Below are positions 18,047 to 30,246 of a stretch of DNA of 64,000 nt, in pieces. The stretch comes from Vibrio bivalvicida (GTDB taxonomy: Bacteria > Pseudomonadota > Gammaproteobacteria > Enterobacterales > Vibrionaceae), in NCBI RefSeq assembly GCF_001399455.2, contig NZ_LLEI02000014.1, forward strand, positions 57,210 through 121,209, in the 5' to 3' direction. Within the stretch, counting starts at the first letter, position 1, and each line of letters begins with the position of its first letter. The notes under the pieces are model-generated. The model saw only the letters and a list, made by a program, of their open reading frames with translations, did not search any database and was not told the origin of the DNA. Both the position numbers and the translations under genes were made by a program.

Positions 18047-18685
18047 ATGATGAGTAAACTTAAACTATACCAACATATCGAGCGTCTATGGTCATATATG
18101 CAACTTAACCATACATTGATAAAATCGGATTGCATCTTTGTATTGGGAAGTAATGATGTACGTGTGGCTGAGTATGCCGCGCAGCTTTTCTTAGACGGTT
18201 GGGCAGGTAAGCTGATATTTTCTGGCGGCGTCGGACGCCTTACCGACGGGATATTTGAATCAACCGAGGCATTGACGTTCGCAGCCCTTGCGCGCGATAT
18301 GGGCGTTCCTAGCGACTGTATTATTATTGAAAATAAGGCCACCAACACGGGCGAAAACATTCGTTTTACATATGAGCTGATGAACCAATTGGGCGAAGAG
18401 TTCCGCTCGTTTATCCTCGTTCAAAAACCTTATATGGAAAGGCGAACTTATGCCACATTTACGAAACAGTGGCCAATCCCATATGAGGCCATCTGTGTAA
18501 CATCTCCCAAGACCAAATTCTGCGACTATTTCAACGAAGATATTGATCTTGAAACAACAGTCACTGCAATGCTAGGAGACTTTGAAAGGATTAAGACATA
18601 CCCTGCCCTTGGCTTTCAGGTCGAGCAAAAAATTCCTCAAGAAATCGATGACTCTTATCATTTGCTCAAGACAGTATTTGGATAA
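18047..18685 (+). CDS. YdcF-like DUF218 protein
   Basis: A 212-residue soluble protein of the DUF218 (YdcF/SanA) superfamily. Features are CIFVLGSNDVRVAEYAAQLFLDGWAGKLIFSGGVG (about residues 28-62), TNTGENIRF (about 99-107) and VQKPYMERR (about 125-133). E. coli YdcF binds S-adenosylmethionine in vitro, but its role is unknown. Two ATGs (18047 and 18050) are both possible. The gene is the third of the plus-strand run that begins with the LysR gene and is followed by a terminator. Confidence 0.82.
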   Translation: MMSKLKLYQHIERLWSYMQLNHTLIKSDCIFVLGSNDVRVAEYAAQLFLDGWAGKLIFSGGVGRLTDGIFESTEALTFAALARDMGVPSDCIIIENKATNTGENIRFTYELMNQLGEEFRSFILVQKPYMERRTYATFTKQWPIPYEAICVTSPKTKFCDYFNEDIDLETTVTAMLGDFERIKTYPALGFQVEQKIPQEIDDSYHLLKTVFG

Positions 18686-18777
18686 ATACAACTGCAAACT
18701 TATGGCTAGAGCCTTTAGCGAGGTTATTAGAACAGATCCAGCTTTGCGTCATTAGGGTTTTAAGTAAACCACACAAC

Positions 18778-18806
18778 AAAAAGCCAGAGCGATTGCTCTG
18801 GCTTTT
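18778..18806. terminator. Bidirectional terminator, ydcF-like gene / clpA
   Basis: The arms AAGCCAGAGC and GCTCTGGCTT surround the loop GATT, with A/T tracts on both sides. It stops the converging transcripts ending at 18685 and 18828. Confidence 0.88.
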
Positions 18807-18827
18807 CCTTACTTCTGCTACGACTAC

Positions 18828-21095
18828 TTAGTGAATCGCTGCTTCTTTCTCGCTTAAGTATTTAAACCTAAGCTCGTCACCTTTAAGATCTACTTTCACC
18901 GTGCCGCCATCAATTAAAGAACCAAACAATAATTCGTTGGCCAGTGGTTTCTTAAGCTGGTCTTGAATCACACGACCCATAGGACGAGCGCCCATCGCTT
19001 TATCGTACCCTTTAGTTGCAAGCCAGTCGCGAGCATCATCAGAGACTTCAAGGGATACACCACGAGCATCCAGTTGAGCTTGAAGCTCAACGATAAACTT
19101 ATCAACCACTTGGTGAATAACATGCTCATCTAAGCTGTTAAACCAGATGATATTATCAAGACGATTACGGAACTCTGGTGTAAACACTTTCTTAATTTCA
19201 GACATCGCATCATGGCTATGATCTTGTTGGATCAAACCAATCGATTTCTTCTCTGTCATCTGGACACCCGCGTTAGTTGTCATCACGACAATTACGTTAC
19301 GGAAGTCAGCTTTGCGACCATTATTGTCAGTTAATGTACCGTTATCCATGACTTGTAACAGCAAGTTGAAGATGTCTGGGTGAGCTTTCTCGATTTCATC
19401 CAATAGCACAACAGAATGAGGATGTTTGATAACAGCATCTGTTAGCAAACCACCTTGGTCATAACCAACATAACCTGGGGGGGCACCAATCAAACGGCTC
19501 ACAGAATGGCGCTCACCGTATTCAGACATATCAAAGCGTAATAGCTCGATGCCGAGCAGTTTAGAAAGCTGCACAGTTACTTCTGTCTTACCTACGCCTG
19601 TCGGGCCTGCAAACAGGAATGAACCAACAGGTTTGTTGTCCGCTCCAAGGCCTGCACGCGTGAGTTTGATCGCTTCACTTAGCACATCAATCGCATCATC
19701 TTGACCAAACACCAGCATCTTCATCTTCTCATCAAGCTTTTGCAAAATCTCTTTATCAGAAGACGACACTGATTTTTCAGGAATACGGGCCATTTTCGCC
19801 ACCATTGCTTCAATATCGGCTACGCTTACCGTCTTCTTACGACGGCTTGCTGGCGCTAAACGGCTGCGTGCACCGGCTTCATCAATGACGTCAATCGCCT
19901 TATCTGGCAAATGGCGCTCATTAATGTATTTCGCCGACAACTCAACGGCAGCACGAAGTGCCTTGTTGGTGTAGCGGACTTCATGGTGAGCTTCATATTT
20001 TGGTTTCAGACCGATCAAAATCTTAGTTGTGTCATCCAAAGAAGGTTCGACAATATCGATTTTTTGGAAACGTCGAGACAGAGCACGCTCTTTCTCAAAG
20101 ATATTACTGTACTCTTGGTAAGTCGTTGAACCAATACAACGTAGCTTACCACTACTCAGTAGAGGTTTAATTAAGTTAGCCGCATCTACTTGGCCACCCG
20201 ATGCCGCACCCGCACCGATAATGGTGTGAATTTCATCAATAAATAGAATGGCGTCGTCTTCTTTTTCAAGCTGCTTCAAAATCGCCTTGAACCGCTTCTC
20301 AAAATCTCCGCGGTATTTAGTACCAGCGAGTAAAGAGCCAATATCTAAAGAATAAATAACGCTATCAGCAATGATATCTGGCACTTGGCCTTCGACAATA
20401 CGCCATGCTAGACCTTCTGCAATTGCAGTTTTACCTACACCTGCCTCGCCAACAAGAAGTGGGTTGTTTTTACGGCGACGACACAAAACCTGAACCGTCC
20501 GTTCAAGCTCTTTATCGCGCCCGATAAGTGGATCAATCTGACCTTGTTTGGCTAATTGATTGAGATTGGTTGCAAAACTTTCTAGACGCTCTTCTGAACC
20601 CGTATCTTCAGCACTCTCGCTACCAAATGAATCGGAAGAAGGCTCATCACCAGAACTAGAAGCTTTCGTAATTCCATGAGAAATAAAGTTAACAATATCT
20701 AGGCGACTAATATCATTTTTCTTAAGAAGGTAAGCCGCATGAGATTCTTGTTCACTAAAAATTGCCACCAGTACATTTGCACCTGTGACTTCGCTGCGTC
20801 CTGAAGACTGAACATGGAACACTGCTCTTTGCAAAACGCGTTGAAAACTCAAAGTGGGTTGCGTTTCGCGAGTTTCGTCGTTTTCTGGGATAAGAGGTGT
20901 TGTTTGATCGATAAATACATCGAGTTCACCTCGAAGGGCCTCGATATCTGCCTGACACGCTTGCAGGGCCTCACGCGCAGCATCGTTTTCTAGCAATGCT
21001 AACAGGAGGTGCTCGACGGTCATAAACTCATGTCTTTTGTCTCTAGCGCGAGCAAATGCGCCATTCAGACTCGACTCCAATTCTTTATTCAGCAT
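18828..21095 (-). CDS. clpA: ClpA, ATPase unfoldase subunit of ClpAP
   Basis: ClpA is a hexameric AAA+ unfoldase that feeds substrates to ClpP. The ATG at 21095 ([19 protein letters not shown]) is chosen because AAGGAGG precedes it closely and the N-domain starts there in homologues; that gives 755 residues. The N-domain covers about 1-140. The first ATPase module has Walker [10 protein letters not shown], and the second has GPTGVGKTE. The ClpP-docking loop region with IGL is near residue 610. It lies 42 bases after clpS on the same strand. Confidence 0.97.
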   Translation of the reverse strand: MLNKELESSLNGAFARARDKRHEFMTVEHLLLALLENDAAREALQACQADIEALRGELDVFIDQTTPLIPENDETRETQPTLSFQRVLQRAVFHVQSSGRSEVTGANVLVAIFSEQESHAAYLLKKNDISRLDIVNFISHGITKASSSGDEPSSDSFGSESAEDTGSEERLESFATNLNQLAKQGQIDPLIGRDKELERTVQVLCRRRKNNPLLVGEAGVGKTAIAEGLAWRIVEGQVPDIIADSVIYSLDIGSLLAGTKYRGDFEKRFKAILKQLEKEDDAILFIDEIHTIIGAGAASGGQVDAANLIKPLLSSGKLRCIGSTTYQEYSNIFEKERALSRRFQKIDIVEPSLDDTTKILIGLKPKYEAHHEVRYTNKALRAAVELSAKYINERHLPDKAIDVIDEAGARSRLAPASRRKKTVSVADIEAMVAKMARIPEKSVSSSDKEILQKLDEKMKMLVFGQDDAIDVLSEAIKLTRAGLGADNKPVGSFLFAGPTGVGKTEVTVQLSKLLGIELLRFDMSEYGERHSVSRLIGAPPGYVGYDQGGLLTDAVIKHPHSVVLLDEIEKAHPDIFNLLLQVMDNGTLTDNNGRKADFRNVIVVMTTNAGVQMTEKKSIGLIQQDHSHDAMSEIKKVFTPEFRNRLDNIIWFNSLDEHVIHQVVDKFIVELQAQLDARGVSLEVSDDARDWLATKGYDKAMGARPMGRVIQDQLKKPLANELLFGSLIDGGTVKVDLKGDELRFKYLSEKEAAIH

Positions 21096-21137
21096 AAGTA
21101 CCTCCTTTAAGAACAACTTAGGTTGCTCGAACAAGCG

Positions 21138-21458
21138 CTATGCTTGCTCCATTGTACAAAGCAAAGGATGCTCATTCTCTTTCGAATACATAGTAACTTG
21201 CGCTACCTTCGTCTCAGCAACTTCTGCAGTATACGTGCCACAAATTGCCTTGCCTTCATAATGCACCTTGAGCATCACTTGTGTCGCCTTGTCGATATCC
21301 ATAGAAAAAAAACGTTCTAAGATTTCAATCACAAAGTCCATCGGGGTGTAATCATCGTTGTTTAACACAACGTTATACATGGACGGCGGCTTAATTTTTG
21401 TTTTTTCTAACTCCAGTAAATCGGAACCGGGAGTGACCCATTCAAAATGTTTGCTCAT
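21138..21458 (-). CDS. clpS: ClpS, N-end-rule adaptor of ClpAP
   Basis: ClpS binds N-degron residues and delivers substrates to the ClpA N-domain. The 106-residue protein has the core [20 protein letters not shown] (about 28-47), whose N-N-D-D residues line the N-degron pocket. The conserved [10 protein letters not shown] and AE-A segments follow. It is immediately upstream of clpA, the standard arrangement. Confidence 0.97.
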   Translation of the reverse strand: MSKHFEWVTPGSDLLELEKTKIKPPSMYNVVLNNDDYTPMDFVIEILERFFSMDIDKATQVMLKVHYEGKAICGTYTAEVAETKVAQVTMYSKENEHPLLCTMEQA

Positions 21459-21974
21459 GACTCATCGTTGCTGCTGTTTTATCTTTGTTAATTTTACCAC
21501 TTCATTGAGCGTAAGTTTCGAATTTAGTTCTAACTATTAACGGTTTGTTTATCTTACATGGTTGATTTTCGCGAGAAAGACCAGCATAGCTTCAGACAAA
21601 ATACGTCAAACTTTTTTTGCCCTTACTTAGAGACTAATGCAGCATTAGAGTCGCTGCAAATAAAAGATTTCACTTATCAGAAGAGCTGTATCTAATTGAT
21701 TAAAAAGAAACCAAAAACCATTCACCCCGCCTATATTTATGCATAATTAACAAAATCATTAGTTGCGAAAATGTAAATCTCAAAAGCGATTTGTTTGTAA
21801 ATATGTAGACTGTAATACCTTTTTCCTATTGACTGTCACCCATCATTGGCTACATTGGTCAAATAGTGACTGAAATTTTGGCAGCGGCTGAATGAAAATT
21901 CACTTTCTGTTTACAAGGAATCAATGTAAACACCTTAACAACATCAGTAACAATATGCATGAGGGATGTATAGC
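21459..21974. promoter_or_regulatory. Divergent region clpS / cspD
   Basis: A 516-base region without a recognised gene. It holds the clpS promoter (minus) and the cspD promoter and leader (plus). A perfect 15-base palindrome (CTAATGC-A-GCATTAG) lies at 21634-21648 and could be an operator. A GAGGGA ribosome site is at 21961-21966. Confidence 0.45.
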
Positions 21975-22196
21975 ATGGCTACAGGTACAGTAAAATGGTT
22001 TAACAACGCCAAAGGATTTGGCTTTATTTGTCCTGAGGGAGAAGATGGAGACGTGTTCGCACATTACTCCACAATTCAAATGGACGGTTATCGTACTCTG
22101 AAAGCTGGCCAACAAGTGAGTTTTGAAGTGGAAGAAGGACCTAAAGGCTACCACGCTAGCTCTGTGGTTCCGGTTGAAGCTCAACCAGCAAAATAA
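21975..22196 (+). CDS. cspD: Cold-shock-domain protein CspD
   Basis: A 73-residue OB-fold nucleic-acid-binding protein. RNP1 (KGFGFI, residues 14-19) and RNP2 (VFAHY, about 30-34) are present. CspD in E. coli is a stationary-phase inhibitor of replication rather than a cold-shock protein. The longer C-terminal tail and the position next to clpS-clpA agree with CspD. The start [11 protein letters not shown] at 21975 is preferred over an in-frame ATG 9 bases upstream, because of the family start and the GAGGGA site. Confidence 0.93.
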   Translation: MATGTVKWFNNAKGFGFICPEGEDGDVFAHYSTIQMDGYRTLKAGQQVSFEVEEGPKGYHASSVVPVEAQPAK

Positions 22197-22230
22197 TCGC
22201 TGCCAACTTAAACTAAGTTTAAATCATCGA

Positions 22231-22260
22231 AAAAAAACCCGCCAGTTGGCGGGTTTTGTT
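22231..22260. terminator. Bidirectional terminator, cspD / icd
   Basis: The arms AAAACCCGCC and GGCGGGTTTT surround the loop AGTT, with A-run and T-run flanks. It serves both converging genes. Confidence 0.9.
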
Positions 22261-22276
22261 GTTTATCTCGCTAAGT

Positions 22277-24511
<2,235 letters not shown>

Positions 24512-24795
24512 CTATTTGTTCTAACCGGATCGCTTAGAGAAGTGATCCTGTGTGTGTTTCCGCTAACAAGTTATGAATAATCCCCTCACTTGTTGCGCTT
24601 TGTCCGTCTCTTTTTGTTTTCGTCACTTAGTCAGCGACATCCTTGAGAGCGATTCGTTATAATTAAACAAAATGACAAGAATAGTCTATTATCTTGTTCG
24701 CCAATCCTGTTTTCGGGCGCGCAAATGGTAGCTTATTTGGCATCTCGTTAAAAGTTATACCCACACTTCGTTTACATTTTTGCAAGGTAGTTAAC

Positions 24796-25488
24796 ATGTC
24801 ACCACGCTCACAACGTGAGTCCAAACCGTCTTCAACACGTCACGGTAATCCCGGTTTTAAACGCCCTTCTTCGGCAAAAAAGAGCAATAAACATTCGTCT
24901 CGAAATCGCCAGAAGCTGACCAGCAATAAGCCAAGAATAGCACCTGAGGATCGCAAGGTGGTTATATTCAACAAGCCTTTCGACACTCTTAGCCAGTTTA
25001 CAGACGGTGAAGGTAGAAAAACCTTGGCTGACTTCATCCCTGTTAAAGGCGTCTATGCTGCTGGCAGACTTGATCGTGACAGTGAAGGTTTAATGGTACT
25101 CACCAATGACGGTATCTTGCAGGCTAAGCTCACCCAGCCTCAATCTAAGTCACCAAAAACCTATTGGGTGCAAGTTGATGGCGCACCATCAAAATCTGAT
25201 TTAGATAAACTGCGTAAGGGCGTAGAGTTAAAAGACGGCATGACACTTCCTGCAAAAGTAGAAGTAATAGAGCAACCAAAAGTGTGGGATCGCAACCCGC
25301 CTGTTCGTTTTAGAGCCAACATTCCTACTACATGGCTAGCGATTACCATTATTGAAGGACGCAACCGACAAGTCCGCCGAATGACGGCAAATATCGGTTT
25401 TCCTACCCTGCGTTTGATTCGCTACTCAATGGGGGATATAAAGCTAGGTGACCTGTTACCGGGAGAATGGAAACAAATCCAGATCTAA
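24796..25488 (+). CDS. rluE: 23S rRNA pseudouridine(2457) synthase RluE
   Basis: A pseudouridine synthase of the RsuA family that modifies U2457 of 23S rRNA. The start at 24796 ([12 protein letters not shown]) is taken because AAGG lies 8 bases upstream. The longer in-frame reading from 24694 lacks support. The product is 230 residues. A basic, low-complexity N-terminal tail (1-50) precedes the catalytic domain, with the aspartate in [18 protein letters not shown]. The C-terminal motif GRNRQVRRM and the ending [12 protein letters not shown] fit RluE. It is divergent from icd. Confidence 0.92.
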   Translation: MSPRSQRESKPSSTRHGNPGFKRPSSAKKSNKHSSRNRQKLTSNKPRIAPEDRKVVIFNKPFDTLSQFTDGEGRKTLADFIPVKGVYAAGRLDRDSEGLMVLTNDGILQAKLTQPQSKSPKTYWVQVDGAPSKSDLDKLRKGVELKDGMTLPAKVEVIEQPKVWDRNPPVRFRANIPTTWLAITIIEGRNRQVRRMTANIGFPTLRLIRYSMGDIKLGDLLPGEWKQIQI

Positions 25489-25807
25489 GACTTTAATCCA
25501 ATTATCATTGAGTTAGCTTTTTTGTATAGCAAAACAAGCTGCTCATTTTATGCATACACATCACATTACGTTAGGGATGAGATTGAGGTTTTATCCTCCT
25601 CCCTCTCTACGTCCCCAAGCGTAAGTTTGCTGAAACAATCGATCCCACATCACGCATTCAGTTGCCTATCACTGCACGATTTGTGACAGCGAGCCCCGAA
25701 ACGGTAATTTTCGCACTAAGAAATAACTTAGCTTAAATCGCTCACACATTGTTGGCTCACGATCCCCCTAAAATCGTTACGCTTAACTATAACAATGGAC
25801 GTGAATC
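25489..25807. promoter_or_regulatory. Regulatory region upstream of the pullulanase gene
   Basis: A 319-base gap containing the two MalT-box-like decamers annotated at 25573-25604. No terminator hairpin for rluE with a T-run was recognised, and no small gene was seen. Confidence 0.45.
25573..25604. promoter_or_regulatory. Two MalT-box-like decamers in inverted orientation
   Basis: AGGGATGAGA (plus, 25573-25582) and AGGGAGGAGG (minus, 25595-25604) match the MalT consensus GGGGAKGAGG at 8 and 9 of 10 positions. They are 12 bases apart and about 205-235 bases upstream of the pullulanase start. In enterobacteria MalT activates pulA. Binding is inferred. Confidence 0.45.
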
Positions 25808-28800
25808 GTGAAACAACAACTAAACTTGTCAACACTAACCAAAGCAATGCTACCGGTACTCACAGTACCGTTGCTCATGGCTTGCCAGCAAGAAACCGAC
25901 TGTACCTCTCCTCAGCAATCTGCAGATCAAATCAACATCCCAGCATGGTGTGAGATGCCAATAGAACCGGAGGTAAAGGAAAAACGGCGCTTAATTAGCT
26001 ACATCATGGCTCCCGAAGAGAGTAGCTCGCACCTTTCGCATCGCACAAAAAAGCGAGATTGGGTACTAGAATGTGGCAACAAAAAATATCGCGCAAGTGG
26101 CTCGGATGAGTACGGCCCATACTGGCTACTTAAATCCCGAAAAACAACTGGCGCATGTACCGTCAACCACAAGGGCTCCGAGGTCATCTCGGTGACTCTT
26201 GATCCTCAAGCCAAATTTCAAGGCATCACAGAACACGGTGAAGTGGTTAATGAGAACCGCCGTGCAACCTTGTTAACATCACTGGGGCTCGATCAACAAG
26301 GGACAGATGTTAAGCTTCCACAAATTGATGCTCCGGGAGAGCTCGCTGCACCACCAGCAGGCCACTTCGCCATTCAACTCTATGATCCTATGGGCGATTA
26401 TCAAGAGGTGGGACAAGGTCTCAACGGCTACGCTAACTACAACCTGCACCTGTGGAACAATGGAACGCCTTGCGCTGCAGGCGATCCTGCTGGATTCAAC
26501 AACGGTTGGGACGATACTTCGATAACACCAGATGCGGCTGATCATTTTGGTCCAATTTGGTACGTGCCCGTAACCGACGACCCTAGCCAGTGTTTCAACG
26601 CGATTGTCCGCAATGGAAACAAAGACAAAATCATCGGATCCGACCTTGCTATCGATATTTCAGCCATGGATAGCCACCCTTCGGTGACTTTTGTTCCTGG
26701 AGACAGCACTGCCTACGCAAGCCGAACCTTTGTATACAACAACCTTGACCTAGGCTTCAATGTAGATACGGTGGGAGCTATCTTATTAGATGAGCGTACC
26801 CTTGTGTGGAAAGGTGCCAAAGGTGCCGATCAAGTGCAACTCATGTTCTCTGAGCAAGGTAAGTACCAAGTTTCGGAGCAAGGAATTGTAAGTGCACTTT
26901 CAATTAAGCTGACTCCAACATCGCTAAGCAGTGAACAAAAAACCCGCTACCCACATCTTGCCGACTACCCTGCTTATGAGGTACCCGCCGCGTTATATGG
27001 TTTGGTAAAAACCAGCCTGGTGGCAGTTGCGTCTAATAGTAGCGGGGCTGAGAAGCCTTCGACTCTTCGAGCGGTAACAGGCGTTCAATACGCTGGTGCA
27101 CTCGACGCCATGTTCGCACAAGAGGCAACTGAACTTGAGTATGGTGCTGTTTATGATGATAACCGAGTGACGTTCCGACTTTGGGCACCAACTGCCCACA
27201 ATGTCGAGTTAGTGGTTTATGACCAGAACAAAGTTGAACTCAAACGCTACCCAATGACCGAAGATATCTATTCAGGTAGTTGGAGCGTGCGCAAGCGGGT
27301 AAAAGCAGTCGACGGTAAATACTACCGCTATGCTATGAAGGTATTTCAGCCTAGAGAGCAACTTACCGCTGAATATGAAGTCACGGATCCATACTCAGTA
27401 AGCTTGGCAATGAACTCAACTCACAGCCAAGCGATCAATCTTGATGCAAGCGAGTTAAAACCATCGGGATGGGACGCTCTCCAAGCACCTCATTCACAAA
27501 ATGAAAACAACGGTGACTTGGCTAACCTTACAATTTACGAGTCACATGTAAGAGATTTTTCTGCTCATGACGCGTCAACCGTCAACAAAGGGAAGTACCT
27601 TGCGTTCACTGAAAGTGGCAGCGTACCAGTTAACCACCTTAAAGAACTTGAGCAAGCAGGCATGACCCACTTACACCTCATGCCTGTATTTGATATTGCT
27701 ACCATAAACGAAGACCCTGATCAGGTAGCGAACATTGATGAGCCATTTAGCAAGCTATGTAACTTAGTACCAAAAGTTAACAGTGACGCAAACTTTAGTG
27801 GCTACTGTGAAACCGGCCTATCCATCGCTGATGTCTATTCTGAAATCTTAACCTCAGATGACAAATCGACTCCACTGGTTCAAGATCTCACCCAATATGT
27901 ACGTACAGTAGACAGCTACAACTGGGGATATGACCCATTCCATTACACGGTTCCAGAAGGCTCATACGCGACGGACGCGGAAGGTACTCAGCGTATCGTT
28001 GAATTCCGCGAAATGGTTCAAGCCGTGAAACAAGATATTGGCATGAACGTGGTTGTTGATGTTGTTTACAACCACACTAATGCATCGGGCTATCAGAGTG
28101 ATAAATCTGTACTTGATAAAGTTGTGCCGCTTTATTACCACCGCCTCGTTCCAGATACGGGGGTAGTCGAAACCTCGACCTGTTGCGAAAACACGGCACC
28201 TGAACATGCCATGTTTGCCAAGCTTATCGATGACTCTATCCAAACATGGGTTCGTGACTATAAAATCGATGCATTCCGTTGGGACCTTATGGGGCATCAC
28301 CCGTTAAGTCAGATCCAGCAAACACTGGCCGCCGCGCGCGACATTAATCCTGACGTTTACTTCTACGGCGAAGGGTGGAACTTTGGTGAAGTCGCGGATG
28401 ACAAACGCTTTATTCAAGCCACTCAAAAGCACTTAGGTGGCACTGGAATAGGATCATTTTCAGACCGATTGCGCGACGCCGCTCGTGGAGGAAGCCCGTT
28501 TGAGTCTGGCGATGACATCCGTCGTATGCAAGGCTTTGCGACAGGTGCCGCAGTGCTAGCAAATGAACTCACGGACTATAGCGGTAATGAAGCCGAAACT
28601 GAGCTTGCGCGAGCACTGCACCAAGCTGACCTAATTCGTCTAGGTATGGCAGGCAACTTAAAAACGTTCAAGCTTATCGACTCTAGTAACCAAACGCTGT
28701 TAGGCCAAGACGTTGACTACAACGGTCAAGCGGCAGGCTATGCAGACCAACCTTGGGAGATCCAAAACTACGTCTCTAAACACGATAACCAGACGTTTTG

Positions 28801-30175
28801 GGATATCAACATGTATAAGGTGGCAGAATCAGCAAGCACTGATGTAAGAGTCAGAATGCAGACCATTGGCACCGCAACTGTTTTACTAGGACAAGCAATG
28901 CCGTTCAACCATATGGGTGGTGAACTGCTTCGTTCAAAATCAATGCAGCGTGACTCTTACGATTTTGGTGATTGGTACAATCTTGTCGATTTTGACCGTT
29001 CAGACAACAACTGGAATAAAGGCTTACCCGCGGCAGAAAAGGATCTGGCTAACTACGAACAAATTGAGCGTGCCATTGCAGACGCGAACACACACCCTAC
29101 TCCGTCTGATATTGATGCGATGTTCGCCAACTACAAGGAGCTGCTTCAACTACGTCAATCAAGCAAACTATTCACATTGCCAAGTGGTGACGAAATCATT
29201 AGTCGCGTCGATTTCCGCAATACTGGCAGCGCACAAACACCAGGTCTAATCGTCATGACGGTGGATAACGGTATCACGCAAAGTTCAGACATGGATCCTA
29301 ACCTCGATGCCTTGGTAGTTATGATTAATGCAACACCGAACCATCAGTCATTCGGTCATTTCAATGACCATTTGGGTAATCGTATTGAGCTTAGCGGCTT
29401 TGAACTTAGTGATACACATAGTCAAGGCAACATGTCTAATGGTGCTTACTTCAACGCTAGTAAACAAACATTTGAAGTACCTGCTTGGTCAGTGGCTGTG
29501 TTCGAACAAGCTCGCGCAGTTGAACGAGGGCTTGGCCTGCCTGTTTCAGAAAAGCAAGGTGATCTGCCACCATTTGGCGCACGTAAAGTGTACATCGCTG
29601 GAGGATTTCCTCTCTCAGTTTGGGACCCAGCAACAATTGAAGTTCCTTACCTAGGCGAAGGTATCTATGGTGTGACACTTGGGCTAGATAGCGATACCGG
29701 TTACAAGTTCACCATGGGTTCTTGGGATGAGCAGTACAGTTGTGGTGGTGGCAATTGCCCTTCAAACTATCAAGAATTGGGGATGTACCAATTCAAGCTT
29801 GATGCCACTAACACCGTATCTCCAAACGTCATTGAGGCACAGCTTGTCGAAAGCTATGAAGGCAAAGAGTGGTTCATTCCAGGCGCTCTATCCGGTGGTT
29901 GGGATCATACTGTCGCTCGCAAGATGGACCTAACAACAAGTAGTCTGGCTACGTTTACCACCTCAACGCTAACAAGTGGTACAAGTTACGACTTCAAATT
30001 CACCTGTGGAGATTGGGGACAATGCGAGCATGGTTTTGACGCAGTTATTGCAGGAGAAAATTCTCTGCCATTTGGCAGTAACTCAGGAAACATCAGCTTC
30101 ACTCCTGACAGTGATGGAGCTTTCCAAGTACAGTTTAACGTCTTAACCAAAGCTCTTACCATTAGTACTCTGTAG
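25808..30175 (+). CDS. pulA: Pullulanase-type debranching enzyme, large lipoprotein
   Basis: A 1455-residue GH13 enzyme that cleaves alpha-1,6 branches of pullulan, glycogen or starch. A lipoprotein signal (LLMAC, Cys26) predicts a membrane-anchored, periplasmic or surface enzyme. Then come a pullulanase-associated starch-binding domain (about 180-270, FAIQLYDPMGDY to WYVPV) and a beta-sandwich near 440-530 (VTFRLWAPTA). The catalytic barrel has the pullulanase signature YNWGYDP at 704-710, nucleophile Asp826 (DAFRWD), acid/base Glu855 (YGEGW) and Asp993 (SKHDNQT). After the usual end, two extra beta modules (about 1255-1350 and 1355-1455) resemble each other. The gene is monocistronic. Confidence 0.93.
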   Translation: MKQQLNLSTLTKAMLPVLTVPLLMACQQETDCTSPQQSADQINIPAWCEMPIEPEVKEKRRLISYIMAPEESSSHLSHRTKKRDWVLECGNKKYRASGSDEYGPYWLLKSRKTTGACTVNHKGSEVISVTLDPQAKFQGITEHGEVVNENRRATLLTSLGLDQQGTDVKLPQIDAPGELAAPPAGHFAIQLYDPMGDYQEVGQGLNGYANYNLHLWNNGTPCAAGDPAGFNNGWDDTSITPDAADHFGPIWYVPVTDDPSQCFNAIVRNGNKDKIIGSDLAIDISAMDSHPSVTFVPGDSTAYASRTFVYNNLDLGFNVDTVGAILLDERTLVWKGAKGADQVQLMFSEQGKYQVSEQGIVSALSIKLTPTSLSSEQKTRYPHLADYPAYEVPAALYGLVKTSLVAVASNSSGAEKPSTLRAVTGVQYAGALDAMFAQEATELEYGAVYDDNRVTFRLWAPTAHNVELVVYDQNKVELKRYPMTEDIYSGSWSVRKRVKAVDGKYYRYAMKVFQPREQLTAEYEVTDPYSVSLAMNSTHSQAINLDASELKPSGWDALQAPHSQNENNGDLANLTIYESHVRDFSAHDASTVNKGKYLAFTESGSVPVNHLKELEQAGMTHLHLMPVFDIATINEDPDQVANIDEPFSKLCNLVPKVNSDANFSGYCETGLSIADVYSEILTSDDKSTPLVQDLTQYVRTVDSYNWGYDPFHYTVPEGSYATDAEGTQRIVEFREMVQAVKQDIGMNVVVDVVYNHTNASGYQSDKSVLDKVVPLYYHRLVPDTGVVETSTCCENTAPEHAMFAKLIDDSIQTWVRDYKIDAFRWDLMGHHPLSQIQQTLAAARDINPDVYFYGEGWNFGEVADDKRFIQATQKHLGGTGIGSFSDRLRDAARGGSPFESGDDIRRMQGFATGAAVLANELTDYSGNEAETELARALHQADLIRLGMAGNLKTFKLIDSSNQTLLGQDVDYNGQAAGYADQPWEIQNYVSKHDNQTFWDINMYKVAESASTDVRVRMQTIGTATVLLGQAMPFNHMGGELLRSKSMQRDSYDFGDWYNLVDFDRSDNNWNKGLPAAEKDLANYEQIERAIADANTHPTPSDIDAMFANYKELLQLRQSSKLFTLPSGDEIISRVDFRNTGSAQTPGLIVMTVDNGITQSSDMDPNLDALVVMINATPNHQSFGHFNDHLGNRIELSGFELSDTHSQGNMSNGAYFNASKQTFEVPAWSVAVFEQARAVERGLGLPVSEKQGDLPPFGARKVYIAGGFPLSVWDPATIEVPYLGEGIYGVTLGLDSDTGYKFTMGSWDEQYSCGGGNCPSNYQELGMYQFKLDATNTVSPNVIEAQLVESYEGKEWFIPGALSGGWDHTVARKMDLTTSSLATFTTSTLTSGTSYDFKFTCGDWGQCEHGFDAVIAGENSLPFGSNSGNISFTPDSDGAFQVQFNVLTKALTISTL

Positions 30176-30189
30176 AGAATCTACAGACG

Positions 30190-30226
30190 TAAAAAAGCCG
30201 CTTCATTGGTATGAAGCGGCTTTTTA
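30190..30226. terminator. Bidirectional terminator, pulA / aspS
   Basis: The arms AGCCGCTTCAT and ATGAAGCGGCT surround the loop TGGT, with A6 before and T5 after. It stops both converging genes. Confidence 0.92.
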
Positions 30227-30246
30227 TTATCAACGGAAAGAGAGAC

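Noticed and set aside
24694..24795. N-terminal extension of RluE
   Set aside because: The 34 extra codons lack a ribosome site and resemble no RluE N-terminus; the ATG at 24796 is better supported.
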